From Aurifilum marmelostoma (lineage: Eukaryota > Ascomycota > Sordariomycetes > Diaporthales > Cryphonectriaceae), in contig JAMXSV010000017.1 of assembly GCA_027559495.1 (NCBI GenBank), positions 186,001 through 250,000 on the forward strand: 64,000 nucleotides of DNA, written 5' to 3'. Of this stretch, positions 52,667 to 64,000 are shown one piece after another (position 1 is the stretch's first letter; each line of letters begins with the position of its first letter). A program made the translations under genes and the position numbers. The notes beneath the pieces are model-generated. The model saw only the letters and a program-made list of their open reading frames with translations. It made no database searches and was not told the origin of the DNA.

Positions 52667-55600
52667 CGTGGGTGTGTCTCGTGGTGTGATCCTCCTCTCC
52701 CAAGGGGATCAGTGTTTGAACGTGTCGATGAGCTCGAAAAGGAGTGCCCTCGCCGGCTGGATGTTGATAATCCGAAAGTGGTTGTGTCGGTCGGACAGAT
52801 GATGCAACCCGAATGGGGGCGGGCGGAACTGACGGAGGGGGGGTGGTGAGGGTCGGATAGGAGATCGGAGCGCTTGTTGGGAGGGCGGACAGCCTCAGGA
52901 ATGAAGCACGAGGCTGGACAGGAATAACAATCAGGAGTGGATTGCAAGCGAGTGAAGTCTGCCGCTCAAAACGTGGAGTTGCTAGCGAAGGTCAGTAGTT
53001 TGCGGGTTGCGGCAATAGCTGTCGAAGACCGGATGCGACAAGGACGACTCGTGCCTCTGCGCCTTCTAGTCGCACGTTCCTTGGCGTAACACGTGAGACA
53101 AGATGGTGTCGTCGACGAACTTTGACTTCCTGCTTGGGGGCGCACTGGAGAGGGCTGAGGAGAAGGGAACAAGACGTCAAAGACGGCGTGGGTGGAGCGC
53201 CAGTTCTGGGCGGGCTAGCCAGTCACAGAGACAATCAGGATTCCACTACAAGATTTGCTCCAGGGATCCCAGCGCCAGATCGGGCTTGGGCTCGGGCTGG
53301 TCTCGCTCTGTAGTACCACTGGGCCGCAGTACGTACCAACCAACCCAGCAGCCCCAGTAACCACAAACAAATGCAGTACTGCTATATATGTACCGCTACG
53401 GTAGCAGTAACGGATCCAGAGCCAGGGGTTGTTCTCATCACCATGATCTACGATGCTATGATCGCCCTCTCCCACAGCGCCCAGGCTGACCTGCCCCACC
53501 ACCCCCGGAATTGGGTCGCCATTCCTCTTTGGTGTCGCTTGAGGATTCTTTGACCAATCGCCCCAGGCCATCAGCGCGGCAGTGCAGTATTCTCGTATCG
53601 CACTACCGGCCACCACTCTTGTTTTCTGGCCCTCCTTCTCATACTATGGTACTTACTTGGCCTTCCTTCATGCGGGCTGTCTAATCTTGTCCAACGCGAG
53701 AAGCAATACTGAAGGGAGATGAGTGGTGTAGCTGCCTACAGCTTGAAATGATGATTTACTTTCTGTATTTCAAGCACGCACACACATTACCTGCAGCACC
53801 TGGATTCAGGAGTGTCCTCGTCCTTCCTGTCGCGATGGATGGGATCCATGGGTACATCGGCTCACCCGGAAGTTGGAACGTCTCTGTACCGGGGTTAATA
53901 CCATACATAGTAGTAAGGACCAGCCCTAGATCAAATATGGCCATAAAGCCTTGGTCCTAATTTTTCCTCGTATATCATCAAGACAACAAACCTGCTGGTG
54001 AATAACCATGGCCGTTATAGTTCAACGGGTTCTGCACTTGCGAAAGCCAAGCAGGTCGTAGACTTTTCCAGCTACTGGTTCCGTGGCACTGTTGTTCTCT
54101 GCCCAGGCCTTCCGGGCAGGCCAGGCTGGAAATTCCCGCGCTTGCAGGCACTGGGGGGCGCTGTGGATGACACAATATTTAGTGGCTGCGGGCCGCTGTC
54201 TCGGTCCCGACGACTCGTCGAGGTTCAACCTACCAAGTACTGTGGGCATGCGAAAACATGCGCCGACATGTTCCTGCTGGACAATAAGCCTCATTCCAGT
54301 AAGAGTCAATATTATGATCCCCAATAACAATGTGCCTCTTAAGTACACATGTCAGGAAGGTGAATGCAACCATACACACAAGCATCAACAGTAATTTCCG
54401 AGTTTATCCACAATCCCTGTTTCGTTCCACACCCAACCCCCTCCTCTCTTATCTGTTGCAGATAAATATATGCATTCAACCACCAGTAAATACCGACTTC
54501 CCATGACTTCACTTGTTTGACAATCTTCTATACAAACATGGTAAGTAGTGATGGGAGGAGTGCTGTACAATGCTGCCGGACATTAGTACTTCAGTAGTCA
54601 CTGGCAGTAATTAAATCTCACTTCAGAGAAATCGAAAGGCTTGTCAATGTTGTCTTTCTCTATGTGGCACACTTGAATACGAATCTTGGTGACTGGATCA
54701 TTGTGCAGCTGTCCCTCACCAACATGCCAGGGACGAGGAAGCCTGATGCCGCCCACCCGCAGGTGTTCACATGGCCCGGGGGAGGGGGCCTCAGTCTGAA
54801 CATCATCCAGAGCCCACCAAGGAAGCAGGACCCATAGCACCCCCTTATCCCCTTGTTTTTGCCCTGTAGCAAGTGACAAGTCCTCTCATGGTTTTTCGTT
54901 GCGTAAGCGTTCAAGAGTCAAGTGCTCTTGCCTGTACTTGTTATCTGCTCAGCTGAGAAGAGAAGAACCTACCATGAGTATGTCATGAAAACGCGTCCTT
55001 GACAAGATCAGAGACGGCTAACGCAACTCAGCTCTGGCAGGAGTGGACAGGCATGCCTTGTTGGACGCATGCATACATGTCGCCCACCACTTTGGACTCG
55101 TTGAGACAACACATGAGCCAGAGGCCTGGCTTTCATCGTGTATCAGCGTACCAAGAATTATGATTAAGGTCCGTTTCACAATATAAACGATATCTCCAAA
55201 AACTCTGAAGCACCACAAATACGCTCTGGCCCAGACATTCGTGGAGCATGCTCTGCAGCGACTCGTTCGACGGACCATTGGCTCAAGGCACGATGGACGC
55301 CACTGGACTGCGAGCTAGGTTTTATTGACCTTCACCTAATTCCTCACCAAGGCAAGAACCAGCTTTGCCCTCGACGAGAATATAGAAAAGTCTGCTGCAA
55401 CCTAGGCTTGTTCTCGAGCACGTCTGGTTGGTATCACGCTCATAAAGCAACGTTATGGTAGCATTCGGTGCCAGGCAGGTCATCTTGGCTGACATAGCTC
55501 CTTGACGCACTTAATCAACGGCATTGAGAATCCGTTTGCGATGACCCTCGCTGTCCAGCATGTCAACAGCAACGTCAGAACACACAAAGTCGACAGACCA

Positions 55601-57211
55601 TCGAACCTTGCAGGAGGGCTGGACTGAACATGTGCGGACAGATTGCAGACTGAGGTCTTTCTTCCTCCAGGTGAGCAATCATCCTTAGCAATGAAGTGGT
55701 TCCTCTAAAAGAAGCGCTCGCTAATACTCAAGGCATATGGGTGCTACGAGGTACTCAAGTTTGATAGGGGAGTCAATCAAGCCACCCGGGCTTCGAAGAG
55801 GCAAAAAAAAGGCCATCTGCGGTCGCCGTCTACGAATGTGGAGTCTTGCTCTGAGGAGGCAACGACTGATAGATGCTCTAATTTACATCAAGGGCGAGTG
55901 ATTGCCTCCCTTTCCCAGGGCAAGTACTTACTATGCAGGTGTATTTTGACCTGCACAGGCACTGACTGAGGGTCTGTGATGATATTTCTATTTGACATGG
56001 GCAGCTAGGATCCTTCTGAGTCTCTAAGAGACCCTGTGCGTAGATTGCTGTCTTGATATGTATCTTTCCAGGTCAGTGAGATCGTCCTCGAGACAATGTC
56101 CAATGGGCAAGTAGGATATAGGAAAGCTCTATAGATCGGTGGGAGCACTTTCCATCAAGCATGGGATCAAGAGAGTAGGACTGAGCGAGTTGGAAAATGA
56201 GAATTGACAGGCAGCTAGAGAAATTCTATGGCTTGTAGACGGAACTCGAGTGCTGATTTCCCCTGGTCCTCTCTGCCAAGACTTTTCCGTGGCGGTCTGC
56301 ATACCTGCTGCAGTCGTTCATGCGCATTCGGAGGCAGCGGCAGATCGGCAACGAGCACCAGGCACATGTCAACTGTTTGACACGTTATATCTTTTGAGGA
56401 CACCTGCCTTTTCTCCCCCTTGTTTTTTTTTTTTTTTTGCTCTTCTTCTTCTTCTACGTCTCCTTTTTCTTTTGGGGGGAGGGGGGAGGGGCGTTCGTTC
56501 TTGTTATGTTTGCAAAGCCTTCCGTTCGAACACGGTCCATAGTCTGGGCTACATATGCCACGGTGTATGGAGACGCTTGAAGCATCAATGACACCCTGTG
56601 TCGATCTGAATAAAAAAGACTCGTGGCAAGCAGGCTAGCGAGCTACTAAATAGGTATAATGATCAGCCGACGGAGGTGCAGTCCCATTTCACTCATGTCG
56701 CCCGAGACATTTTTTTTTCAAAAGAATCTTCCCCAGAATGCCCAGGTTTCCCCACAAGGACAGGGACGGCCTCACGGACCGTTACAACGCGGGGCAGGGA
56801 AATAGGAGAGGCTACGCCAGAGGTGCGGAGAAGCTGGCACCAACCGAGCAGAATGCAGATATTTACCCCCCCACTTGGAATCGGACCATGACCAGGGTGA
56901 TGCAATTACGTCCCTTCGCTCGTCGTCATTAGGTTTTAGTTAGGTCACTTGATGGTGCTGCGCGCTTTATCTCTCGCTTCGTCGATATGGCGTGGATGGC
57001 AAGGGTCATATGAGAGAGAGAGAGGTGAAGCAGGTGAGGGGAAACAAGCAATGGCCCAGTATAAATCCGCCGTACCTGCCCGCCAAGCGGTAGGAGGCAC
57101 GTCGTCTTGACGGTGTGTCCACGGCGCCCGATCTCGTCCTCCCTGCACTTGCACCTGCAGCTTCTGCCTCCTCGTCTACTACTTAGTCTTACTGACCGCC
57201 TCTTCACCACG
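52667..57211. other. Long gene-poor region
   Basis: About 4.5 kb without a supported gene, holding the promoters of the TRP-like gene (minus) and the alpha-galactosidase (plus). All open frames are short and featureless. There is a T-rich tract at 56423-56438 and a G-run at 56476-56490. No TE termini or RNA gene was recognised; a degenerate element cannot be excluded by eye. Confidence 0.5.
57060..57066 (+). promoter_or_regulatory. TATA box of the alpha-galactosidase gene
   Basis: TATAAAT 146 bases upstream of the ATG at 57212, a good match in sequence and spacing for a strong inducible promoter. Confidence 0.55.
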
Positions 57212-58784
57212 ATGGCCTCCCTCCTCTTCACCCTGCTGCTCACCAGCAGTCAGGTCGAAGCTGCCTCTTTCAATGGCCTGGCGGTCACACCACAGATGGG
57301 CTGGGATGACTGGAATGCCTTCGCGTGCGACGTGGACGCCGAGTTACTGGCCACCTCTGCCCGCTCCATCGTCGACCTGGGCCTGCGAGATCTGGGTTAT
57401 GAGTATGTCATCCTGGACGACTGCTGGTCTACCGGCCGCAACACGTCAGGCAATGGCTCTATCATCGTGGACACTACCAAGTTTCCCAACGGTATGGCTG
57501 CGGTTGCGGACGACATCCACGGTTTGGGCCTCAAGTTTGGCATGTACTCGGATGCGGGGAGGTGGACGTGCGGACAGTACGAAGGCTCGCTAGGCCATGA
57601 GTCGGTTGACGCCCAGACTTTTGCCGACTGGGGAGTGGACTATCTGAAATACGATAACTGCTATAACCAAGGAGAGGCGGGGACGCAGTATCTCAGTCGC
57701 AACCGGTATAACGTCATGAGCCAAGCTCTCAATGCTACAGGACGCCCGGTCCTGTACTCGCTGTGCAACTGGGGCGAAGACTATCCTTGGAATTGGTACG
57801 CGAAATCGAACAGAATCTCTACTTTTACGCGGGTGCAGCTTCACTGACACACTGTCTCTCAGGGGAAGTACGATTGCAAACTCGTGGCGGATCTCAGGGG
57901 ACGTCTACGACTCCTTCGACCGACCTGATGCTCGTTGTCCCTGCGACGGTCCGGACGCGTGGGACTGTGGTCTGCCTGGTTTCCACTGCTCCACGCTCAA
58001 CATCATCAACAAGGCCTCGTTCATCGTTTCCAAGGCACAGAGCGGAGGCTGGAACGATCTGGACATGCTCACCGTGGGTCTGGGCGGCCAGACAGACGCC
58101 GAGTACGTGACACAGTTCTCGATGTGGTGCGCGGCCAAGAGCCCCCTCATCATGGGCAACGACTTCTCCAAAATCAGCAACAAGACACTGTCCATCCTCA
58201 TGAACGCCGCAGCCATCGCCGTAAACCAGGACCCCCTGTACTCATCCGCCGCCCGACGGTGGTATTATGACACCTCGGATGTAGACGAGTACGGGCGCGC
58301 CTCGATCCAGATGTGGTCCGGCAGCCTAAACTCCACCACAGACAGCGAGTGGGACGACATGGTCGTCGTGCTCATCAACGGCAACAACTCGCCGACGACC
58401 TTGAACGCCACACTGGCCGACATCTTCGTTGACTCCGGCACGGATGGCACCGCCCCGCAGGTGGCCCTGAGCTGGGAGGTGCGCGATCTCTGGGCGTACC
58501 GCCTAACGGAAGAAGAGGCGCAGGCCGTGATTGATGCGGCCAACGCGACCGACAGCGGAACTGGGCTGGCGGCCTCTAACATCACCAACATATATAATGC
58601 CACAAAGACGTCGTATGCCGAGGGTTTGGAGGCCAAAGATGAGTTGCTTCTGGGCAAGGTTGTCAGCACTGTTGCTGCGCAGGGCACCCTCACGGCGAGC
58701 GTGGATAGACACGGCGCGGCCATGTACAGGCTGAGGGCCATCCCCACCACTGCTGCTGCTGTGAGGAAGAGAAACGAGCTTTGA
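57212..58784 (+). CDS. Secreted GH27 alpha-galactosidase
   Basis: Removes terminal alpha-1,6-linked galactose from melibiose-type sugars and galactomannan outside the cell. Exons 57212-57795 and 57863-58784 give 501 residues; the 67-base intron (donor GTACGC) joins WNW/GSTIANSWR. The signal peptide ends near residue 18, and TPQMGWDDWNAFACDV opens the barrel. YLKYDNC holds the nucleophile Asp148, and WRISGD holds the likely acid/base Asp208. CPCDGPDAWDCGLPGFHC is a Cys-rich insertion. The C-terminal part is a beta domain plus an insert containing two NIT/NAT sequons. Many other sequons fit a secreted glycoprotein. Length and motifs suit fungal GH27 enzymes. Confidence 0.92.
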
Positions 58785-59068
58785 GAGAATAAGCCGCTCC
58801 AGTAATGAAGACTGAGCGATTACATAATACTCCAATAAATATGCTCTGCCGACACTATGAGTCCTAACACGTCAGATGGTAGTGACTTGTTGCCAATGTG
58901 AATCCGTTTATAGCCTCATTAGCTCACAGGCGCATAGGCGATCAAGATGCCAGCAATAATTGTGTGTAACAAAAAGAATCTCTTTATTTTCCGACCGTAT
59001 TCCGTCGGACTTCCACCGTCCTATGTACATTGTTGACCGCTCCTCCACTCCCTTCCATCTCTCCTCCC

Positions 59069-59869
59069 TTATCGGGACTTTGCGATGGGCTCCCACGAAT
59101 CAATCTTTGGTTTGACCCTACGGCAAGGTTAGTTCGAGCCTGAGAGGGTCAAGGCCGTTATTTGCTCGTTACATACGTGTTGTATGGCTTGTACGCGCCC
59201 CTCGTCAGCGTGTAGTTCGGAATGTGATGCGGCTTGGCCCAGCTGCGCGCTACCTTGGCCAGGGGGTCCACCGTGGGAGGTTGGTCGACAGCATAGGAGA
59301 TCCATGCGTGCCAGAGGGGCTCGATATGTGCGCTGTTTATAGGTTGCTTTTGTCAGACTTGAGACTAGACGAAGCTTTTGCTTGCCTTTTGCAAAGAGTA
59401 ACAGGGGGTATCCGACGTACGCATCAAAATCGTGATCCTTATAGTCCACCCATCGCGTCCGCACTGTGTTTCAATTGTTCAGTTTCCCTTTCTGCTGTTT
59501 GTACGGTAGATAAAGGCATCTCATACAGGGAAGCTCCTCCGCCATGTTCTCGTAGAACTTGTTGCCGTACTTGTCGGTGCCGATCAAGGTACCGGCCTTG
59601 GTGTCGCCTGTTTCCTGTCAGCGTCTACATGCGGCACACGACCGCCCAATAGCTTGACATACCAATGTACTGTTCGAGGGAGGCAGAAGTCAGTCGTCAT
59701 CTGGAAGCATTAGACGGGTCGGTTTGGAGGATTCGGACGTACGTTGAGTTGGTGCCAGTATTCCTGCATTGTCACGAGTTAGCAGGCGGCCACGATCGAG
59801 GCAGACGGGGCAAATTACCTTCAGGCCAATCCTGCGGAGATAGCCCAGCGTTCTTGAAATGGTCGACAT
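59069..59869 (-). CDS. Complex I accessory subunit, NDUFA12 (B17.2) type, seven exons
   Basis: Mitochondrial NADH:ubiquinone oxidoreductase subunit of 135 residues. Exons: 59869-59819, 59763-59743 (21 bases), 59669-59663 (7 bases), 59607-59527, 59463-59421, 59332-59177 and 59117-59069. The joined frame reads continuously with donors GTAATT, GTACGT, GTATGT, GTATGA, GTACGT and GTATGT, and totals exactly 408 bases. RTLGYLRRIGLKEYW and YIGDTKAGTLIGTDKYGNKFYEN match the conserved N-terminal half; LRTRWVDYKDHDFDAAHIEPLWHAW and WEPIAKSR the C-terminal half. Six introns in so short a gene, with a 7-base microexon, is unusual. It shares a promoter region with PGS1. Confidence 0.9.
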
Positions 59870-60198
59870 GTTGGCGGCGGTCCAATTGATCGGAAATCGT
59901 GGAGGTGCTTGTCTCTCTTGGGAGGAGGAAGAGGTTGTGATGCGACCGATGATGTTGCGGTGCTTTGTGCACACCAGCGTTCCCGGCGGGCACAGAGAGT
60001 GGGTCCAGCCACACCACCATCAAATCACAGAGCTCCTGAGGTCAGCGCGGTACGTACCTCAACCCCTGCCATACTTTCCAGGACATCACCACTTCTACCC
60101 TCCCCATAGTATCTCCAACGGCCATCCTGCAGCTCATCACTTATGCGTCTCTAAAGGTCGACTGAGCGTGGTCACTTCCCTCTTACCTGACAACGGCA
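59870..60198. promoter_or_regulatory. Shared promoter of NDUFA12-type gene and PGS1
   Basis: Only 329 bases separate two outward-facing ATGs, so both promoters, and possibly shared control elements, lie here. No clear TATA box is visible on either strand, as expected for housekeeping genes. Confidence 0.6.
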
Positions 60199-61794
60199 AT
60201 GCTCGCAAGGAGCGCCGCAACGAGATGCGGCGTTCTCAGAAGAGCTAGGAAACCATTTTCCTTCACCTCAAATCTTGGGGTTGCAAGACTTCAGCATGCC
60301 CGCCAATTTGCGACGGCCGGCACGGCAGCTCATGCCTCGAGCACGATCAGCTCTACCGGGATGCTGGCGCCCTTCATCAGTGAACTGGACAAATTAGCAC
60401 CATCGTTCTCTGTCCACGGCTCGCAGATCCAGATCCTTCAGACCCCGGCCGAGTTTTACGATACGCTCAAGGACAAGATCGGCAAGGCAGAGAGGCGCAT
60501 CTTTCTGTCGACGCTGTACATCGGCAAGTCAGAGCGGGAGCTCATCACGACCCTGCAGGAGGCCCTGAGAAAGAACCAGAACCTGAAGCTCAGCATCCTG
60601 ACTGACGCGCTGCGCGGGACCAGGGAGGCTCCTCAGCCGTCCTGCGCCTCACTTCTGGCGCCACTCGTCGAGGAATTTGGCCCGGATAGGGTCGAGATCC
60701 GTATGTACCATACACCAAATCTGACAGGCCTGCGGAAAAAGTATATACCCAAACGGATCAACGAAGGCTGGGGTTTGCAGCATATGAAGTTGTATGGCTT
60801 CGACGATGAGATCCTGCTCTCTGGCGCCAACCTCTCCACGGATTACTTTACGAATCGACAGGACCGCTACCACCTGTTCTCTTCCAAGGAGATCACGGAC
60901 TTCTTCTGGGGGCTTCAGGATGCTGTGGCATCTCTCAGCTTCAGGATCGAGCCTTCGAAGTCTGCAGCTGGCTTCGAGAAAGTTTGGCCCACCGAGAATG
61001 CTGCGCCCTCACCGCTTGATAACCCGAAGGAGTTCGTGTCGAAGGCCTCATCACGAATCGAGCGCCTGATCTTGCCACCAAAGACATCGACGACATCTCA
61101 GAGGGCAGATCATGACACAAGTGTCTATCCCTTAGCTCAGATGACACAGCTCCTGTCACCAGATACCTCGACAGAACTGCCAGCAATCACCCATATACTC
61201 AAAACTTTGGCGCTACCCGCATTCTCCAACTCTTCATGGACCTTCACTGCCGGCTACTTCAACCCGGCTCCCTCACTCACCAAACTCTTGCTCTCGACTG
61301 CATCTCACCATAACGTCGTAATCACTGCCTCCCCCTTCGCCAACGGCTTCTTCAAGTCCAAGGGCGTCTCGGGCATGCTGCCCGATGCATATACCCTCCT
61401 TGCCCGGAACTTTCTACGTGACGTCCATAACAAGAAAAAAGACCTCGCCATCACTCTGAAAGAGTGGCGCAAGGGCACAGTCAACGAGCCTGGCGGCTGG
61501 ACCTACCACGCAAAAGGGCTCTGGGTAACTCTGCCCTCCGAATCTAGCCCTTCCCTGAGCCTGGTGGGAAGCTCAAACTACACGAAACGAAGCTATTCGC
61601 TAGACCTCGAGGCCAACGCGATGATCCTGACGCGCAATGAGGATCTCAAGAAGAGGCTGGGGGATGAGCAGCGGTGGTTGCAAGAGCATGCAACGCAGGT
61701 CACCCGGGATGATTTTGCCAGGACAGAGAGGAGGGTGAGCTTGAAGGTCCGGGTTGCAATGTGGATCGTTTCGCTCGTCGGCGGAGCTCTCTAA
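60199..61794 (+). CDS. PGS1: CDP-diacylglycerol--glycerol-3-phosphate 3-phosphatidyltransferase
   Basis: Makes phosphatidylglycerophosphate, the committed step to phosphatidylglycerol and cardiolipin, in mitochondria. Single exon, 531 residues. The Arg-rich, acid-poor N-terminus (LARSAATRCGVLRRARK) is a presequence. It is a phospholipase D superfamily member: HMKLYGFDD has the HxKxxxxD pattern (His195, Lys197, Asp202) with SGANLS after it, and the second half-site is YHAKGLW (His437, Lys439) followed by SLVGSSNYTKRS. The second motif lacks the Asp, as is common in this family. IFLSTLYIGKSEREL and TDALRGTRE are further eukaryotic PGS1 signatures. The C-terminus is hydrophobic (VAMWIVSLVGGAL). 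Confidence 0.93.
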   Translation: MLARSAATRCGVLRRARKPFSFTSNLGVARLQHARQFATAGTAAHASSTISSTGMLAPFISELDKLAPSFSVHGSQIQILQTPAEFYDTLKDKIGKAERRIFLSTLYIGKSERELITTLQEALRKNQNLKLSILTDALRGTREAPQPSCASLLAPLVEEFGPDRVEIRMYHTPNLTGLRKKYIPKRINEGWGLQHMKLYGFDDEILLSGANLSTDYFTNRQDRYHLFSSKEITDFFWGLQDAVASLSFRIEPSKSAAGFEKVWPTENAAPSPLDNPKEFVSKASSRIERLILPPKTSTTSQRADHDTSVYPLAQMTQLLSPDTSTELPAITHILKTLALPAFSNSSWTFTAGYFNPAPSLTKLLLSTASHHNVVITASPFANGFFKSKGVSGMLPDAYTLLARNFLRDVHNKKKDLAITLKEWRKGTVNEPGGWTYHAKGLWVTLPSESSPSLSLVGSSNYTKRSYSLDLEANAMILTRNEDLKKRLGDEQRWLQEHATQVTRDDFARTERRVSLKVRVAMWIVSLVGGAL

Positions 61795-64000
61795 TTCAGT
61801 GTCCCATGTGGTTTCCTGTGCCCATGGCCTATGATACCGAGTGTCTCTGCTGACAATGGGACGGGTGTCTTCCCTCTGTCAAACATTATGACAGTGTTCA
61901 GTCATCCATACACATTTAGTCACCCTAACGACAAGTGTCTACTTCCAGTGAAGAACCCCAGGGACCTGGTGCTTACCTTGTGCGGGACCTATTTATTGGA
62001 AAAGCGCAGGCATCCTGGTGCTGAAGGTTTCGTCGAGGGAATGTTTCTACCTACCATCCTTGACTACGTTTTGGATTAGAGTTCACTTGTTCAGATGCAC
62101 GGCCACCCATGCAGAGATGATCGTGTCCTTTTCTGTGACTCCACACAGTGGCCACCTGGTCCTGCACCTGGGAAGACAAAGGGTGGCATGCCATCCCACG
62201 GCAGCCCGGTCATCGGGACACTGCTCTGATGCTCTAGTTTCTTAGTGACGGCGAGAATCGCTGCTCATAGGGCCACGTCCGGGATCTTCATCGCTGGGTT
62301 GCAGTATGACCAAAGCTGGGGAGCGTTGTAAGACCTCAATACTGATTGAGCGCGACGTCGTTCAAAACTGCAACCCGCACGCAAATCATCACCTCCATTA
62401 TTTCGAGTATCTGCGGGAGTTAAGGTACAGCGATTACGCCAAGTCTCCACCGGACCTGGCATGAAAGTGGTCAAGGGGTCAACCACTCCATCGCTGCTCC
62501 GGAGCAGAAGGTTTGGGCGGTCCAAAGCCCATACTGGTTATGCTCGGCAGCAATTTCAGCTTTGGCAGTAACTAGCTCAAGCCAGATTCGTCAATGTGAT
62601 CAGATGATCTCGCAGAGCGTGCATCGTGACAGCGATGAGAATCCCAATACAGTGACGTGCTGACAGACATGATCCCAAGCATGGGTGTATCTTTCGATTC
62701 ACAACCGGAGACAAGAGCCCTAGAGTAAAAGCGGGCCGGATATGTTGCCTTCCAGGTCAAGTAGGCGCGCGTGGCTTCTTCGAAACCCACCCAGCAATCG
62801 ATCTCGATGATGGACCTAGAGTGCACGTGTTGATACAGTCATCCTAAGGCCAAGGGGAAAAGTCCTCATCGCCTCAGAACAAGACAAAAAATGTTGGGCG
62901 TTTGTCCGTCGTACGCCATGACAGGTCTCCCGAGGTTTCAATTGCAACCCGCCTGCAGCTGTCCGAGCAAAAATCTTACAATTACCAGTGAACTTACGGT
63001 GCCACGACGTACGGCAGATGCCGCCTCCTGCAGGAGAGTGACAACCGTTGCGGAAAAGAAAGGGAAGAGAATACTGCTCATATTCCGTTCCAGGGGGGGC
63101 CAACCGGATAGACGACGTTCCGGCGCCTCCTGGCGGGACCGGATTCGACCGACCCAAACACTGGACGCCATGCCACGCCTATAAGTGGCCCATATCTGGC
63201 TTGTTTAGTCACGCTCCCTACTTTACCATCCACTGCATCCGAACTAGGAAATCCTGAGCATCTGGTTTGTGGACCTGCAGGGTCGAAGACTGTCCTGGAT
63301 ACCATCTTGTCAAAGGGCGCATATTGCAATTTTCGCTTCCTCCCTTGCAACTATATGCCGGTTGCTTCGCATCCGTGCTGACAAGCCCATTCGAGAACCC
63401 CACCAGTGCACCACATTATTGCATCTTGGTCAACCAGCCTATCTAAGGTTTGCCCATCAGCTCACTGGTAGTAGTAGTAGGAGTTTACACCTACCGGCCT
63501 GCAGAAATCCTTCGGGATGACCACTCATTTCAAATCCCGCGGAAGAAGCCATGTTCAAGTCATATGGCTTCCAGGATCGATGCTTTGGTTCCGACTCCTT
63601 GACCAGTTTCAGCCAATAGTCGTTTCAACCGCAGACAAAAAGACCTCGGAAACCAAACATCCCGTTCCCTGAATTTACACTACGCTTTTAGTCCTCCCGC
63701 TCGGGGTGGGGTGTGCCATAGAGTTCCCATCACCATGAACGCCTTGTCCTCGAGTTGGTTTTTTTTTTTTTGTTCGTGTTGATGCACTGGGAAGGTTTTG
63801 ATCCATCTCCAGGAAACCACATCCTAGGGGCTGGAGATCTGCACTAGGGATTTGTTTCATAAACAAAGTGATTGTCCGGTAATTGGAAGGAACTTTACTT
63901 GTTCCCTCTCTTGACCTGAGCATTCATTCACAGTCTCTACCTATTCACCCTTCAAGCAGGCACAAGAATCCAGCTCAGACTGCTGATAATACACAGTGGG
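61795..64000. other. Right-end spacer
   Basis: About 2.2 kb after PGS1 with only short, featureless frames on both strands. A poly-T tract of about 12 lies near 63760 and a short TAG repeat near 63470. I see no RNA gene or repeat family. Confidence 0.5.

Noticed and set aside
1..64000. CRISPR arrays, bacterial operons, transposon termini
   Set aside because: No regularly spaced repeats, no Shine-Dalgarno-linked genes, and no transposase or long terminal repeat recognised by eye.

Overview
This window looks like nuclear DNA of a filamentous ascomycete (Pezizomycotina, probably Sordariomycetes). That is inferred from short introns of about 55-220 bases with GTRNGT-type donors and AG acceptors, single-gene transcription units on both strands about 2-3 kb apart, GC-rich coding sequence against AT-richer spacers, and the gene set. 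I recognise no mobile element, rRNA, tRNA, CRISPR array or bacterial-type operon. All exon maps were built by eye from splice sites and reading frame, so they are models.

Layout. 0-8 kb: a doubtful small basic-protein gene, a secreted alpha/beta hydrolase and a 14-TM-type MFS transporter. 9-13 kb: a large RING-containing SNF2 ATPase of the Rad5/Rad16/Uls1 group. 13-21 kb: a long gene-poor stretch, a type II membrane glycosyltransferase, and a secreted protein extremely rich in Cys, Tyr, Asp and Lys. 21.7-28.9 kb: carbon metabolism, with a dihydroxyacetone-synthase-type transketolase divergent from a polyol dehydrogenase, then an amidohydrolase-type decarboxylase and an unknown helical protein. 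30.7-37 kb: a secreted CVNH lectin with an unrecognised C-terminal region, endonuclease III, a small AN1 zinc-finger protein, and a GH18 chitinase with a CBM18 module inside the catalytic region. 38-44 kb: a haloacetate-dehalogenase-type hydrolase divergent from a tartrate/malate-type dehydrogenase, and a large disordered nuclear-looking protein. 46-53 kb: SDH3, TAF6 and a TRP/Flc-type membrane protein. 57-62 kb: a GH27 alpha-galactosidase, then a complex I subunit (NDUFA12 type) sharing a 329-base promoter with PGS1, the phosphatidylglycerophosphate synthase.

How the genes fit. Housekeeping mitochondrial functions (SDH3, NDUFA12, PGS1) and nuclear functions (TAF6, endonuclease III, Uls1-like ATPase) are mixed with secreted hydrolases and small-molecule enzymes. 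The strongest leads are the CVNH fusion, the Cys/Tyr-rich secreted protein, the embedded CBM18, the DHA synthase/polyol dehydrogenase pair, and a fungal hydrolase carrying every catalytic residue of fluoroacetate dehalogenase. Two conserved genes (Uls1-like, endonuclease III) each need a one-base change in a homopolymer to read through, which suggests sequence error or real mutation.
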